64,000 bases of DNA from Pseudonocardia sp. GTDB lineage: Bacteria; Actinomycetota; Actinomycetes; Mycobacteriales; Pseudonocardiaceae. The stretch is from assembly GCF_025465255.1 (NCBI RefSeq), contig NZ_JAODNI010000244.1, positions 1-64,000 of the forward strand. Direction: 5' to 3'. A program made the position numbers and the translations under genes. The notes under the pieces are model-generated. The model had not been told where the DNA came from, searched no databases, and saw only the letters and a list, made by a program, of their open reading frames with translations. This document shows, piece after piece, positions 8,593 through 19,712 of the stretch (position 1 is its first letter; each line of letters begins with the position of its first letter).

Positions 8593-9948
8593 TCAGCCGC
8601 GGGCGACGGCCACCATCTCCTCGCGCGGGACGACCTTGATCCGCTCGCGGCCCCGGTCCTCGCCCAGGCCGCGCTCGTGCTTGTCCAGCCGCAGCCAGCC
8701 GTCCCAGGTCGTGTACTCGACGCCGCGCTCGGTGAGCAGCTCGACGATCGCGGACGGGTCCGGCACCGGGGCCGGCGGGAGCGCATCCAGATCCTCCAGC
8801 AGGCTGCCGACGGTCTCGAGGGCGCAGCCCTTGGTGTGCCCGATCAGCCCGACCGGCCCGCGCTTGATCCAGCCCACCGCGTAGACGCCCGGGACCTGCT
8901 GCCCGTCGAGGTCCAGGACCCGCCCCGCGTCGTGCGGGACCACCCCGGCCGCGTGGTCGAACGGCAGCTCGGGGAGAGGCGAACCGAGGTAGCCGACGGC
9001 CCGGTAGACGGCCTGGACCGGGAAGTCGGTGAACTCGCCGGTGCCGCGCACCGACCCGGTCCCGGTGAGCTCCGTCCGCTCGGTGCGCAGGCCGGTCACC
9101 CTGCCGTCCCCGAGCACGGCGACGGGCGCCCGCAGGAAGTGCAGGTGCAGGCGGGCCCGGGCCGGGTCCGAGGCCGGCCGGCGGTCGCGCAGTGCCCAGT
9201 CCTGCACCGTCCGGACCACCATCTGCTGCTGCCGGCTCTCCCGCAGCGCCGCCACCGAGCCCTCGTCGAGCTCGACGTCCTCCGGATCCACGACGAGCTC
9301 GACGCCCGGCACGTGGTCGAGCTCGCGCAGCTCCATCGGCGTGAACTTCGCCTGGGCCAGGCCGCGGCGGGCGAACAGGTGGACGTCGGTGGCGCGGTTC
9401 GTGGCGAGGCCACGGTGGACGTTGTCCGGGATCTCGGTGGTCAGCATGTCCCCGGCGGACTTAGCCAGCACCCGCGCGACGTCCAGCGCGACGTTCCCGG
9501 CGCCGATCACCGCGACCTGCTCGGCGTCGAGGCGCCAGTCCCGCGGGGCGTCGGGGTGCCCGTCGAACCACTGCACGAACTCGGCCGCGCCGTGGCTCCC
9601 GGGCAGGTCGACGCCGGGGATGTCCAGGCCCCGGTCCTTCTCGCAGCCGGTCGCGACGATCACCGCGTCGTAGAGCGCGCGGACGTCGGCGAGCGTCACG
9701 TCGCGCCCGTAGGCGACGTTGCCGAACAGCCGCACGCCGGGCCGGTCCAGCACCCGGTGCAGCGCGTGGACGATCTGCTTGATGCGCGGGTGGTCCGGCG
9801 CCACGCCGTAGCGGATCAGGCCGAACGGGGCGGGCAGCCGGTCGAACACATCCACCGTGCAGGGCGTCCCGGACTTCATCAGGGTGTCCGTGGCGTAGAT
9901 CCCGGCCGGGCCCGCCCCGATCACCGCCACCCGCAGCGTCCGCACCAT
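8593..9948 (-). CDS. fprA: Ferredoxin--NADP+ reductase, FprA/adrenodoxin-reductase type
   Basis: A 451-residue FAD/NADPH oxidoreductase that transfers electrons between NADPH and ferredoxins, probably supplying P450s or other ferredoxin-dependent enzymes. FAD binding is shown by VAVIGAGPAGIYATD near the N-terminus and NADP binding by VAVIGAGNVALDVARVL around residues 145-160; IVATGCEKDR and the C-terminal GVYAVGWIKRGPVGLIGHT are family hallmarks. The ATG at 9948 is the natural start. A sequence resembling an iron-dependent regulator (IdeR/DtxR) box lies 44-62 bases upstream, suggesting control by iron. Confidence 0.95.
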   Translation of the reverse strand: MVRTLRVAVIGAGPAGIYATDTLMKSGTPCTVDVFDRLPAPFGLIRYGVAPDHPRIKQIVHALHRVLDRPGVRLFGNVAYGRDVTLADVRALYDAVIVATGCEKDRGLDIPGVDLPGSHGAAEFVQWFDGHPDAPRDWRLDAEQVAVIGAGNVALDVARVLAKSAGDMLTTEIPDNVHRGLATNRATDVHLFARRGLAQAKFTPMELRELDHVPGVELVVDPEDVELDEGSVAALRESRQQQMVVRTVQDWALRDRRPASDPARARLHLHFLRAPVAVLGDGRVTGLRTERTELTGTGSVRGTGEFTDFPVQAVYRAVGYLGSPLPELPFDHAAGVVPHDAGRVLDLDGQQVPGVYAVGWIKRGPVGLIGHTKGCALETVGSLLEDLDALPPAPVPDPSAIVELLTERGVEYTTWDGWLRLDKHERGLGEDRGRERIKVVPREEMVAVARG

Positions 9949-9991
9949 GCCGATTCCTTCCCTCGTCCGATCACGTCCGACCGTACCGAGT

Positions 9992-10010
9992 TGAAGGAAG
10001 GCTTACCTAA
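9992..10010. promoter_or_regulatory. Candidate IdeR/DtxR iron box upstream of fprA
   Basis: TGAAGGAAGGCTTACCTAA matches the recalled 19-base IdeR/DtxR consensus (TTAGGTTAGGCTAACCTAA) at 14 positions, with the right half nearly perfect. It sits between 44 and 62 bases before the fprA ATG on the opposite strand, a normal operator position. This was scored by eye. Confidence 0.55.
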
Positions 10011-10030
10011 CTAGTGCCGGATCGGGTGCG

Positions 10031-10165
10031 TCACACCCCGACCGCGAGGGTGGCCGTGTAGCCCGCGTCGAATCGCAGTGCCAGAGGTAGACGGCCGCCC
10101 CGGCCAGCGGGGCGGCCCCGTCGGTGACCGTGAGCGTGATCGTCAGCGGGACGCCCTCGGCCGTG
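10031..10165 (-). pseudogene. Remnant of an intradiol dioxygenase-like gene
   Basis: Reading leftwards on the minus strand, one frame gives EGVPLTITLTVTDGAAPL followed by AGAAVYLWHCD, which is the beta-sandwich region of intradiol ring-cleavage dioxygenase-like proteins. The reading then shifts frame and resumes as AGYTATLAVGV and a stop at 10031, the usual C-terminal end of that family. The middle (about 100 residues, including the iron-binding Tyr and His residues) and the N-terminal part are gone. It is therefore a deletion remnant of 40-odd codons, not an active enzyme. A palindromic repeat and the proS stop lie just upstream. Family assignment is from recalled motif similarity. Confidence 0.65.
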
Positions 10166-10217
10166 GTGGTCGACGAGCGCCGTCACGGCGGCCCAGCTGC
10201 TGCCGCTCCTGCTGCTC

Positions 10218-10252
10218 GCGGAAACCGTCGCCCTGGCGACGATTTCCGCGCA
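10218..10252. repeat. Palindromic repeat, family B copy 1
   Basis: Arms GCGGAAACCGTCGCC (10218-10232) and GGCGACGATTTCCGC (10235-10249) pair with one mismatch across a 2-base loop. On the minus strand the first 24 bases (10252 to 10229) are identical to 33527-33550. The element starts 9 bases after the proS stop, as the other copy lies 3 bases after the HAD gene stop. Confidence 0.8.
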
Positions 10253-10260
10253 CAGTGGCG

Positions 10261-12006
10261 TCAGCCGCGGACGACGCCCACGAGGTGCTCCGCGGCGCCC
10301 TCGCGCGGGATCTCGATCCGCTCGCCGCTGCGGCGGTCCTTGAGTTCGATGACACCGTTCGCCAGGCCCCGGCCCACGACGACGATCGTGGGGACGCCGA
10401 TCAGCTCCGCGTCGGCGAACTTCACGCCCGGCGACGCCTTGCGGTCGTCCAGGATCACGGACAGGCCAGCGGCCTCCAGCTCGCGGGCCAGGACCTCGCC
10501 GCCCTCGATCAGCTCCGCGTTCTTCCCCGCGACGACCACGTGTACGTCGAACGGGGTGACCGAGCGGGGCCAGATCAGCCCGGAGTCGTCGTGGCTCTGC
10601 TCCGCGACCGCGGCGACGAGCCGGGAGACGCCGATGCCGTAGGAGCCCATCGTGATGCGGACGGGCTTCGAGTCCGGGCCCAGCGCGTCGAGCCCGAACG
10701 CGTCCGCGAACTTGCGGCCGAGCTGGAAGATGTGCCCGATCTCGATGCCGCGGGCCGCCTCGAGCACGCCCTGGCCGTCCGGCGACGGGTCGCCGGCGCG
10801 CACCTCGGCGGCCTCGATCGTGCCGTCCGGGGCGAAGTCCCGCCCCGCGACGAGGTCGACGACGTGGTGGTCCGCCTTGTCTGCTCCCGTCACCCACGCC
10901 GTCCCCGTGACGATCCGCGGGTCGACCAGGTACCGGACGCCGTTGGCCGCGAGCGCGCCCGGCCCGATGTAGCCCTTGACCAGGAAGGCGTTCCGCGCGA
11001 AGTCCGCCTCGTCGAGCAGCGCGACCTCGGCGGGGTGCACCACGGCCTCGACGCGCTTGAGGTCGACCTCGCGGTCCCCGGGGACTCCGACGCCGAGCAG
11101 CTCCCAGTCCACGGCACCCGGCCGGCGGATCTTGAGCAGCACGTTCTTCAACGTGTCCGCGGCGGTGAACTCCCGGCCGAGGCCCGCACCGTTCAGGAAC
11201 GTCACCAGGGCCTCGATCGTCGGGGTGTTGGGCGTGTGGTGCACCTGCGCCGCGGGCTTGTCCTCGACCGGCTGCGCGGGCGGCGCGGGCGTCGTGACGG
11301 CCTCGACGTTCGCGGCGTAGCCGCCGGGCCCGCGGACGAACGTGTCCTCACCGGTCTCGGTGATCGCCAGGAACTCCTCGGACGCCGAGCCGCCCATCGC
11401 CCCCGACATGGCCGAGACGATCACGTAGTCCAGGGCGAGCCGGTCGAAGATGCGGATGTAGGCGTCGCGGTGCCGGGTGTAGGACTCGGCCAGCCCCTCG
11501 TCCGTGAGGTCGAACGAGTACGAGTCCTTCATCCGGAACTCGCGGCCGCGCAGGATGCCGGCGCGGGGCCGCTCCTCGTCCCGGTACTTGTTCTGGATCT
11601 GGTACAGCGTGACCGGGTAGTCCTTGTACGAGGAGTACTCGCCCTTCACGACCTGCGTGAACAGCTCCTCGTGGGTCGGGCCCAACAGGTAGTCGTTGCC
11701 CTTGCGGTCCTTCAACCGGAACAGGCTCGGCCCGTACTCGGTCCAGCGGCCGGTCGCCTCGTAGGGCTCGCGGGGCAGCAGCGCGGGGAGCTGGATCTCC
11801 TGGGCGCCCATCGCGTCCATCTCCTCGCGCACGATCTGCTCGACGCGGCGGAGCACCTTCAGCCCGAGCGGCAGCCAGGAGTAGACACCCGGGGCGACAC
11901 GGCGGACGTAGCCGGCGCGGACCAACAGCTTGTGGCTGGGCACCTCCGCGTCGGCCGGGTCCTCGCGGAGGGTGCGGAGGAACAGCGACGACATCCTGGT
12001 CAACAC
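10261..12006 (-). CDS. proS: Prolyl-tRNA synthetase (bacterial type with editing insert)
   Basis: Charges tRNA-Pro. The 581-residue length and architecture fit the bacterial ProS class: class II catalytic motifs ([37 protein letters not shown]), an editing insert between about 225 and 385 ([21 protein letters not shown]), motif 3 [10 protein letters not shown] and an anticodon-binding domain ending [13 protein letters not shown] chose GTG 12006 ([20 protein letters not shown]) because actinobacterial ProS usually has a few residues before MSxLFLRTL; ATG 11994 is the alternative. It is divergent from the flavin oxidoreductase gene with 84 bases between. Confidence 0.96.
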   Translation of the reverse strand: MLTRMSSLFLRTLREDPADAEVPSHKLLVRAGYVRRVAPGVYSWLPLGLKVLRRVEQIVREEMDAMGAQEIQLPALLPREPYEATGRWTEYGPSLFRLKDRKGNDYLLGPTHEELFTQVVKGEYSSYKDYPVTLYQIQNKYRDEERPRAGILRGREFRMKDSYSFDLTDEGLAESYTRHRDAYIRIFDRLALDYVIVSAMSGAMGGSASEEFLAITETGEDTFVRGPGGYAANVEAVTTPAPPAQPVEDKPAAQVHHTPNTPTIEALVTFLNGAGLGREFTAADTLKNVLLKIRRPGAVDWELLGVGVPGDREVDLKRVEAVVHPAEVALLDEADFARNAFLVKGYIGPGALAANGVRYLVDPRIVTGTAWVTGADKADHHVVDLVAGRDFAPDGTIEAAEVRAGDPSPDGQGVLEAARGIEIGHIFQLGRKFADAFGLDALGPDSKPVRITMGSYGIGVSRLVAAVAEQSHDDSGLIWPRSVTPFDVHVVVAGKNAELIEGGEVLARELEAAGLSVILDDRKASPGVKFADAELIGVPTIVVVGRGLANGVIELKDRRSGERIEIPREGAAEHLVGVVRG

Positions 12007-12090
12007 CCGGAGAAGGGTAGCCACGCGCCCTCGGACCGCTTCATCCCGGTTGGTGGAATACGGTCGCGCCGCGCCCCGGTTGGGACCGGT

Positions 12091-12525
12091 ATGACCGCCG
12101 CCACAGGGATCGACCTGCATGCACTGATCGCCGAGGCGCGCCTCGGCGTCCTCGCCACCATCAAGTCCGACGGCCGCCCACAGCTCTCCCCGGTCACCCC
12201 GTTCTACGACCGCGAGGCCGGGATCGTCTACGTCTCCATGACCGAGGGTCGCGCCAAGACCGCGAACCTGCGGCGGGACCCGCGGGCGAGCATCGAGGTC
12301 ACCAGCCCGGACGGCTGGGCGTGGGCCACCGCCGAGGGCACCGCCACCCTGACCGGCCCGAGCACCGATCCGGACTCCCCCGAGGTGCAGGCGCTGGTCG
12401 ACTACTACCGCAACGCCGCGGGCGAGCACCCGGACTGGGACGAGTACCGCGCCGTCATGGTCGCGGAGCGTCGGGTGCTGATGGCGATGGCCGTGGAGAA
12501 GGTCTACGGAGAACGGATCCGGTAG
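12091..12525 (+). CDS. PPOX-class (F420-dependent-type) oxidoreductase
   Basis: A 144-residue split-barrel flavin/F420-binding protein. Family features are [20 protein letters not shown] near the N-terminus, [15 protein letters not shown] in the cofactor-binding turn, and [11 protein letters not shown] at the end, which resembles the Rv1155-like group of F420-dependent reductases. The ATG at 12091 follows TACGGT at about 12059, a possible -10. The substrate cannot be told from the sequence. It converges with metX, with 4 bases between stops. Confidence 0.88.
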   Translation: MTAATGIDLHALIAEARLGVLATIKSDGRPQLSPVTPFYDREAGIVYVSMTEGRAKTANLRRDPRASIEVTSPDGWAWATAEGTATLTGPSTDPDSPEVQALVDYYRNAAGEHPDWDEYRAVMVAERRVLMAMAVEKVYGERIR

Positions 12526-12529
12526 CCGC

Positions 12530-15105
<2,576 letters not shown>

Positions 15106-15180
15106 TCAGCGGCCGGAACGACAGGACGCGCTCGTGACGCGCATGAGGTCGACGTGTCGACGGGTCACGAGACGAATCAC
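15106..15180 (-). CDS. Cys-containing leader peptide upstream of metY-metX
   Basis: A 24-codon ORF starting at GTG 15180 and ending TGA at 15106 contains TRRHVDLMRVTSASCRSGR. This matches the RRHVDLxR...CR signature of the small leader peptides found upstream of sulfur-assimilation and methionine genes in actinobacteria (annotated as Ms4527A-type or simply leader peptide). An in-frame GTG at 15168 is an alternative start and would leave VTRRHVDLM. There is no Shine-Dalgarno, so it is probably leaderless. The stop lies 99 bases before the metY ATG, leaving room for an attenuator-like structure that senses Cys or charged tRNA-Cys. The regulatory role is inference from family knowledge. Confidence 0.8.
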   Translation of the reverse strand: MIRLVTRRHVDLMRVTSASCRSGR

Positions 15181-15271
15181 GCTGCGACCGTAACGGTGCC
15201 GTCACACGTGGCACAACAGCGCCACCTGACCGGGCGGCGGCCCCGCCGCCGGGCCTGGCTAGCGTGGCCGC

Positions 15272-16021
15272 GTGCTCGTTCTGCTTCCGCCCTCGGAGAC
15301 CAAGCGGACCAACCGCGACGGCCCGCCGCTCGACCTCGCGGCGCTGTCGTGTCCCGAGCTGGACGCGGTGCGCAAGGAGCTGGTCGACGAGGTGGTGGCC
15401 CTCGCCGCGGACGTCGAGGCCAGCCGCGCCGCGCTCGGCCTCTCCGCCCGGCAGGACGACGAGATCGCCCGCAACGCCGAGCTGTGGACGTCGCCGACCA
15501 TGCCGGCGATCACCCGCTACACCGGCGTGCTCTACGACGCCCTGGACGTCACGTCGCTGCGGGGCGCGTCGGCGGGCCGGGCGCGGGAGCGGCTCGCCGT
15601 CGGCTCCGCGCTGTTCGGCCTGCTGCGGGCGGACGACCCGGTACCCGCCTACCGGCTGTCGGCGGGCTCGTCACTGCCCGGGAGCTCGACGCTGGCCGCC
15701 CGCTGGAAGCCCGTGCTCGAACCGGTGCTCGCCGCGATCGCGGCCGAACAGCTCGTCGTCGACCTGCGGTCCGGCTCGTACGCGACGCTCGCCCGCGTCC
15801 CCGGCGCCGTCACGGTGAACGTCCTGGCGGAGCGCGCGGACGGTTCGCGCAGCGTCGTCAGCCACCACAACAAGTCCCACAAGGGCGGCCTGGCCCGGCT
15901 CCTCGCGTCCACCCGCGCCGAGCCGGTGGACGCGTCCGCGGTGGCCCGCCTCGCCCGCCGGGCAGGGCACGCGGTCGAGCGCACCGGCGAGACCCACCTG
16001 GACCTGGTCCTCCCCGCGTAA
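15272..16021 (+). CDS. yaaA: YaaA/UPF0246 family peroxide-stress protein
   Basis: The 249-residue product opens MLVLLPPSETKR, the signature of the YaaA family, and contains YTGVLYDALDV, YRLSAGSSLPG and the C-terminal NKSHKGGLARLLA. In E. coli YaaA binds DNA and limits free iron during hydrogen peroxide stress; that role is transferred by family. The GTG at 15272 follows TAGCGT with six intervening bases, so the mRNA is probably leaderless. It is divergent from the metY leader peptide. Confidence 0.93.
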   Translation: MLVLLPPSETKRTNRDGPPLDLAALSCPELDAVRKELVDEVVALAADVEASRAALGLSARQDDEIARNAELWTSPTMPAITRYTGVLYDALDVTSLRGASAGRARERLAVGSALFGLLRADDPVPAYRLSAGSSLPGSSTLAARWKPVLEPVLAAIAAEQLVVDLRSGSYATLARVPGAVTVNVLAERADGSRSVVSHHNKSHKGGLARLLASTRAEPVDASAVARLARRAGHAVERTGETHLDLVLPA

Positions 16022-16044
16022 TTCGGTGGCGACGCCGGCGCCCC

Positions 16045-16776
16045 GTGCGGGAGCCGGCCTGGGTGATCACCGCGCACGCCGCCGTCGACACCGATCTCGG
16101 CGTGCTCAAGACGGGCAAGGAGGCGGACGTCCACCTGCTCGAGCGCGGCGTCCCGGACACCGGCGAGCAGGTGCTGCTCGCCGCCAGGCGGTACCGCACC
16201 GCGGAGCACCGGATGTTCCACCGCGACGCCGGCTACACCGAGGGCCGCCGGGTGCGGCACTCCCGGGAGACCCGTGCGATGGCGTCGCGCACGGCGTTCG
16301 GCAGGCAGTTGTTGGCCGGGCAGTGGGCGCGGGCCGAGTTCGAGGCGCTCGGCACGCTCTGGGCGGCGGGCGCGCCCGTCCCCTATCCCGTGCAGCTGCA
16401 CGGGACGGAGCTGCTGCTCGAGTTCGTCGGGACGCCGGACGGCGCGGCGGCACCGCGGCTCGCGCAGCTCCGCCCGGAGCCCGACGCACTGCGGGGTCTG
16501 TGGGAGCAGCTGACCGAGGCACTGCGCGCGCTCGCCCGCCGGGGCTGGGCGCACGGGGACCTCTCGGCGTACAACCTGCTCGTCGACGACGGACCCCTGG
16601 TCCTGATCGACCTGCCGCAGGTGGTCGACGTCGTCGGCAATCCGCAGGGCCCGGAGTTCCTGGGGCGTGACGTGCTCCGGATCACCGAGTGGTTCACCGC
16701 ACGTGGTCTGCCCGGATCCGGCAGCGCCGAGGCGCTCCTCGGCGACCTCCGCCAGGAGGCCGGGATCGGCCCCTGA
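16045..16776 (+). CDS. RIO-type serine protein kinase
   Basis: The product resembles bacterial RIO1-like kinases. Seen are the ATP-binding loop VLKTGKEADVHLLER, the catalytic loop WAHGDLSAYNLLVDDG and the metal-binding DLPQVVD. The family's role in bacteria is unknown; in archaea and eukaryotes RIO proteins act in ribosome maturation. The start is uncertain: GTG 16045 (VREPAWVITAHAAVD) and GTG 16063 are both in frame, neither with a good ribosome site; 16045 keeps the usual WVIT segment. It follows yaaA by 23 bases and may be cotranscribed. A strong hairpin follows the stop. Confidence 0.88.
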   Translation: MREPAWVITAHAAVDTDLGVLKTGKEADVHLLERGVPDTGEQVLLAARRYRTAEHRMFHRDAGYTEGRRVRHSRETRAMASRTAFGRQLLAGQWARAEFEALGTLWAAGAPVPYPVQLHGTELLLEFVGTPDGAAAPRLAQLRPEPDALRGLWEQLTEALRALARRGWAHGDLSAYNLLVDDGPLVLIDLPQVVDVVGNPQGPEFLGRDVLRITEWFTARGLPGSGSAEALLGDLRQEAGIGP

Positions 16777-16786
16777 CCGGCACAGA

Positions 16787-16839
16787 CGCGCCGGGCGGCC
16801 CCGCGGTGTCACCGCGCGTCCGCGGGGCGGCCCGGCGCG
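16787..16839. terminator. Strong GC hairpin after the RIO kinase gene
   Basis: A 20-base arm (16787-16806, CGCGCCGGGCGGCCCCGCGG) pairs with 16820-16839 with one mismatch around a 13-base loop. It begins 10 bases after the RIO kinase stop. No U-run follows, as is common for high-GC actinobacterial terminators. Confidence 0.65.
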
Positions 16840-16913
16840 TCGAACCGTCTGCCGGGGCCTGCCTGCGGGCGGGTGACCGGGCGTCACTCTCCGGTGCGGA
16901 GGGCGCCTCCGGT

Positions 16914-17073
16914 AGTGTGATCTACGAGCGCCCGGCCTTTCGTTGCCGCCGAGCCCCACCGACCGCAGTACCCGTTACGGGCGCGCACCCAGCGCCCGGG
17001 CCCGTCCCGAGACCATCCCGCGCCGCACGGCGCGTGGCCGCTCCGGCAGACGTGCCACGTCCCGGAGGTCTCC
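16914..17073 (+). promoter_or_regulatory. Promoter and long 5' leader of the DEAD-box helicase
   Basis: TAGTGT at 16914-16919 could be a -10, which would leave a leader of about 145 bases before the TTG start. The leader is non-coding in appearance and includes GAGCCCCACCGACCGCAGTA and a run of GC pairs (CGCGCCGCACGGCGCG). From memory this resembles the conserved leaders of actinobacterial DEAD-box helicase genes, which may fold and regulate in response to cold or helicase level. That resemblance was not checked. Confidence 0.45.
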
Positions 17074-18582
17074 TTGACTGTCCCGTCCCGTCCTGCCCGC
17101 CGTCCCCGCCGTGGGGGTGGCAGCCCCAACGGCCGTCCCCGCAGCAGCGGCGGCGGCTCCTCCCGCGGATCGGCTCCTCGCCGCAACTCCGCGATCGACT
17201 CCATGCCGGTGGAGGTCCTCTGGACCGTCCCCGAGTCCGGCATGCCCACCTTCGCCGAGCTCGGGCTGCCCGAGCCGATGCTCCGCGCGCTGGTCGCGGA
17301 GGGCTTCACCGAGCCGCGCGCCATCCAGGCCGCGACCCTGCCCGAGACCATCCGCGGGCGTGACCTGCTGGGTCGCGGCCAGACCGGCTCCGGCAAGACC
17401 CTCGCGTTCGGTCTCGCGCTGCTCGCCCGCCTCGCCGGCAGCCGCGCCGAGCCCCGGCGCCCGCGCGGCCTCGTCCTCGTCCCCACCCGCGAGCTGTCGC
17501 AGCAGGTGATGGACGCGCTGAACCCGTTCGCCAAGGCGTTGAACCTGACCGTGGCGTCCGTCGTCGGCGGTATGTCGATGAACCGGCAGATCTCGGAGCT
17601 GCGCCGCGGCATCGACCTGCTCGTCGCCACGCCGGGCCGGCTCACCGACCACATCGGCCAGGGCACCGCGGACCTGTCCGCCGTCGAGGTCACCGCGATC
17701 GACGAGGCGGACCGGATGTCGGACATGGGCTTCCTGCCCCAGGTCCGGCGGATCCTGGACCAGACCCCGACCGACGGGCAGCGGCTGCTGTTCTCCGCGA
17801 CGCTGGACAACGAGGTCGCCACCCTGGTCGAGCGCTACCTGCACGACCCGGTGACCCGCGCCGTCGCCTCGGCCGCCGCGCCGGTGGAGACCATGGACCA
17901 CCACGTGCTGCTCGTGGACCGGGACTCCAAGAACCCGGTGCTGCACCAGCTCGCCGCCCGGGACGGCAAGACGATCATGTTCGTGCGCACCAAGCACGGC
18001 GCGGACCGTCTCGTCCGGCAGATGCGCCGGGACGGCATCGACGCCAGCGCGCTGCACGGCGGCAAGGCACAGAACGCCCGCAACCGCGCGATCGACGCGT
18101 TCAAGGACGGCAGCGTGCCGGTCCTCGTCGCCACGGACGTCGCGGCCCGCGGCATCCACGTCGACGACGTCGGCCTGGTCGTGCACGTGGACCCGCCGGC
18201 GGACCCGAAGGACTACCTGCACCGCGCGGGCCGCACGGCCCGCGGCGGCGAGGACGGCATCGTCGTCACCCTGGTGACGCCGCCGGAGCGCCGCGAGGTG
18301 GACACGATGATGCGCCAGGCCGGTGTCCGGCCCACGATCAACGACGGGGTGGTCGGCTCGCCGGTCCTCGCCGACGTGTTCGGCGCCCGGACCCCGAGCG
18401 GGATCCCGGTGCCCGAGGCCCCCAAGCCTGCGCAGCAGCCGCGGGCCGGCGGCGGTCGTCGTAGTGGCGGCCGCGGCCGCAGCTCCGGCGGCGGCCAGGG
18501 CCAGGGCGGCTACAGCAGCAGCCAGGGCCGCGGGTCCGTGGGCGGCGGTGGCGGCCGCGGCGGCCGCCGACGCGCCGCCTAG
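17074..18582 (+). CDS. DEAD-box ATP-dependent RNA helicase
   Basis: A 502-residue RNA helicase, probably for ribosome assembly or RNA turnover at low temperature. Motifs in order: Q-motif region AIQAATLP, motif I GQTGSGKT, Ia PTRELSQQ, Ib TPGRL, II DEAD (IDEADRMSDMGF), III SAT, IV IMFVRTKHG, V ATDVAARGI, VI HRAGRTARGG. Flanking extensions are basic and Gly-rich: RRPRRGGG at the N-terminus and GGGRGGRRRAA at the C-terminus, which usually add RNA binding. The TTG at 17074 follows CCGGAGGTCTCC, a good ribosome site. It has its own long leader. Confidence 0.95.
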   Translation: MTVPSRPARRPRRGGGSPNGRPRSSGGGSSRGSAPRRNSAIDSMPVEVLWTVPESGMPTFAELGLPEPMLRALVAEGFTEPRAIQAATLPETIRGRDLLGRGQTGSGKTLAFGLALLARLAGSRAEPRRPRGLVLVPTRELSQQVMDALNPFAKALNLTVASVVGGMSMNRQISELRRGIDLLVATPGRLTDHIGQGTADLSAVEVTAIDEADRMSDMGFLPQVRRILDQTPTDGQRLLFSATLDNEVATLVERYLHDPVTRAVASAAAPVETMDHHVLLVDRDSKNPVLHQLAARDGKTIMFVRTKHGADRLVRQMRRDGIDASALHGGKAQNARNRAIDAFKDGSVPVLVATDVAARGIHVDDVGLVVHVDPPADPKDYLHRAGRTARGGEDGIVVTLVTPPERREVDTMMRQAGVRPTINDGVVGSPVLADVFGARTPSGIPVPEAPKPAQQPRAGGGRRSGGRGRSSGGGQGQGGYSSSQGRGSVGGGGGRGGRRRAA

Positions 18583-18614
18583 CAGCAGAACGACGCGAGG
18601 GCGTCCGTCGGGTC

Positions 18615-19061
18615 CTACCGGGCCCGGCGGGCGCCCTTCTTCGCGGCCCGGCGCAGCTGCAGGATCCGTGCGCTGCCCGGGATCGCGACCAGCAGGATCC
18701 CCGCGACGGCCGCGAACAGCATCGCGACGCCCGTCGGCAGGGCCCCGACCGCGCCCAGGAAGTGGATCTCCACCGGGTTCAGGTTCTGCAGGATGAAGAT
18801 CAGCAGGAAGATCAGGACCAGGGTCGAGAGGATCAGCCCGACCCACAGCCCGCTGGTCCGCGTCCGGCCGATCGGCTCCACCGGGCGCGCCGGCGGGGCG
18901 GGGGTCGGCGTGGGGCCGGTCGTCCCGTCCGGGATCGCGACGGTCGAGCCGCCGGACACGTCGCCGCCGGGCACGTCGCCGCTGGGCCCGGGCTCCTCGA
19001 AGGTCGGTCCGGGGGACGGCGTCGCTCCCGTGCCGTTCGTGCTGACCCGGTCGTCACTCAT
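18615..19061 (-). CDS. LapA-domain (DUF1049-like) membrane protein
   Basis: A 148-residue protein with a Gly/Pro/Thr-rich N-terminal half and two membrane segments (LWVGLILSTLVLIFLLIFIL and GVAMLFAAVAGILLVAI) joined by QNLNPVEIHFLGAVGALP, the signature of the lipopolysaccharide-assembly LapA domain; a basic tail RRAAKKGARRAR follows. In actinobacteria the family's role is unknown. The ATG at 19061 starts MSDDRVSTNG and follows GGAGAGGGGCGAGG. It converges with the helicase gene. Confidence 0.85.
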   Translation of the reverse strand: MSDDRVSTNGTGATPSPGPTFEEPGPSGDVPGGDVSGGSTVAIPDGTTGPTPTPAPPARPVEPIGRTRTSGLWVGLILSTLVLIFLLIFILQNLNPVEIHFLGAVGALPTGVAMLFAAVAGILLVAIPGSARILQLRRAAKKGARRAR

Positions 19062-19159
19062 CGCGTCCTCGCCCCTCTCCGTGCGCGGCCCCGCGCCGCG
19101 GACGTCGGGCGGAGTATGACGCACCACGCCGCCCGTCACCCCGCGCGGCGCGTCACCCG

Positions 19160-19624
19160 TCAGCGGGACGGGCGCCGCATCGGCAGGTGGGCGACGCCGT
19201 CCCAGTCGTACGCCGGGCCCGTCGCCTCGAACCCGAACTCCCGGTAGAACTCGGCCAGGTGCTCCTGCGCGTCGAGGATGCACGCGCCGTCCCCGACCTC
19301 CGCCAGCGCCGCCTGCATCAGCTGCCGCCCCAGGCCGCGGCCGCGGGCGTCCCGCGAGGTGCACAGCCGGCCGATCCGGTAGCCGCCGTCCGGCTCCTTC
19401 AGCAGCCGCACGCAGCCGAGGATCGGCTCCGGCTCCCCCGGCCCGGTGAGCCAGTAGTGCCGGGCGCGGTCCTCGAGGTCCCGGCCGTCGAGCTCGCCGT
19501 AGGGGCAGGCCTGTTCCACCACGAACACGTCGACCCGCAGGCGCAGCAGCTCGTAGAGCGTCCGCGCGTCGAGGTCCAGGGCCCAGGAGCGACGTACCGT
19601 CGCCGCCGTCGTCTCGCCGCTCAT
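19160..19624 (-). CDS. GNAT-family N-acetyltransferase (ElaA-like)
   Basis: A 154-residue acetyltransferase. ELLRLRVDVFVVEQACPYGELDGRD is the ElaA-type N-terminal pattern, and the acetyl-CoA loop RDARGRGLGRQLM lies at about residues 95-107. The end HLAEFYREFGFEATGPAYD also matches ElaA. The substrate is unknown. It is divergent from mycothione reductase with 88 bases between. Confidence 0.9.
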   Translation of the reverse strand: MSGETTAATVRRSWALDLDARTLYELLRLRVDVFVVEQACPYGELDGRDLEDRARHYWLTGPGEPEPILGCVRLLKEPDGGYRIGRLCTSRDARGRGLGRQLMQAALAEVGDGACILDAQEHLAEFYREFGFEATGPAYDWDGVAHLPMRRPSR

Positions 19625-19712
19625 GCCCCAGTGACTACCAGACCGCGTCCACCGCGCGTGATCCCGGCCGCCGGACGCGCCGTGCCCTCGGCTCGCGGCT
19701 AGCCTCGGCGGG

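Noticed and set aside
10094-10125. Hairpin GGCCGCCCC / GGGGCGGCC as a terminator
   Set aside because: It lies inside the dioxygenase-like remnant and encodes the conserved APLAGAAV segment, so the symmetry is probably a codon-composition effect.
10078-12525. An 815-codon plus-strand open frame opposite proS
   Set aside because: Only the terminal 144 codons (PPOX-class protein) have family motifs; the rest mirrors proS.
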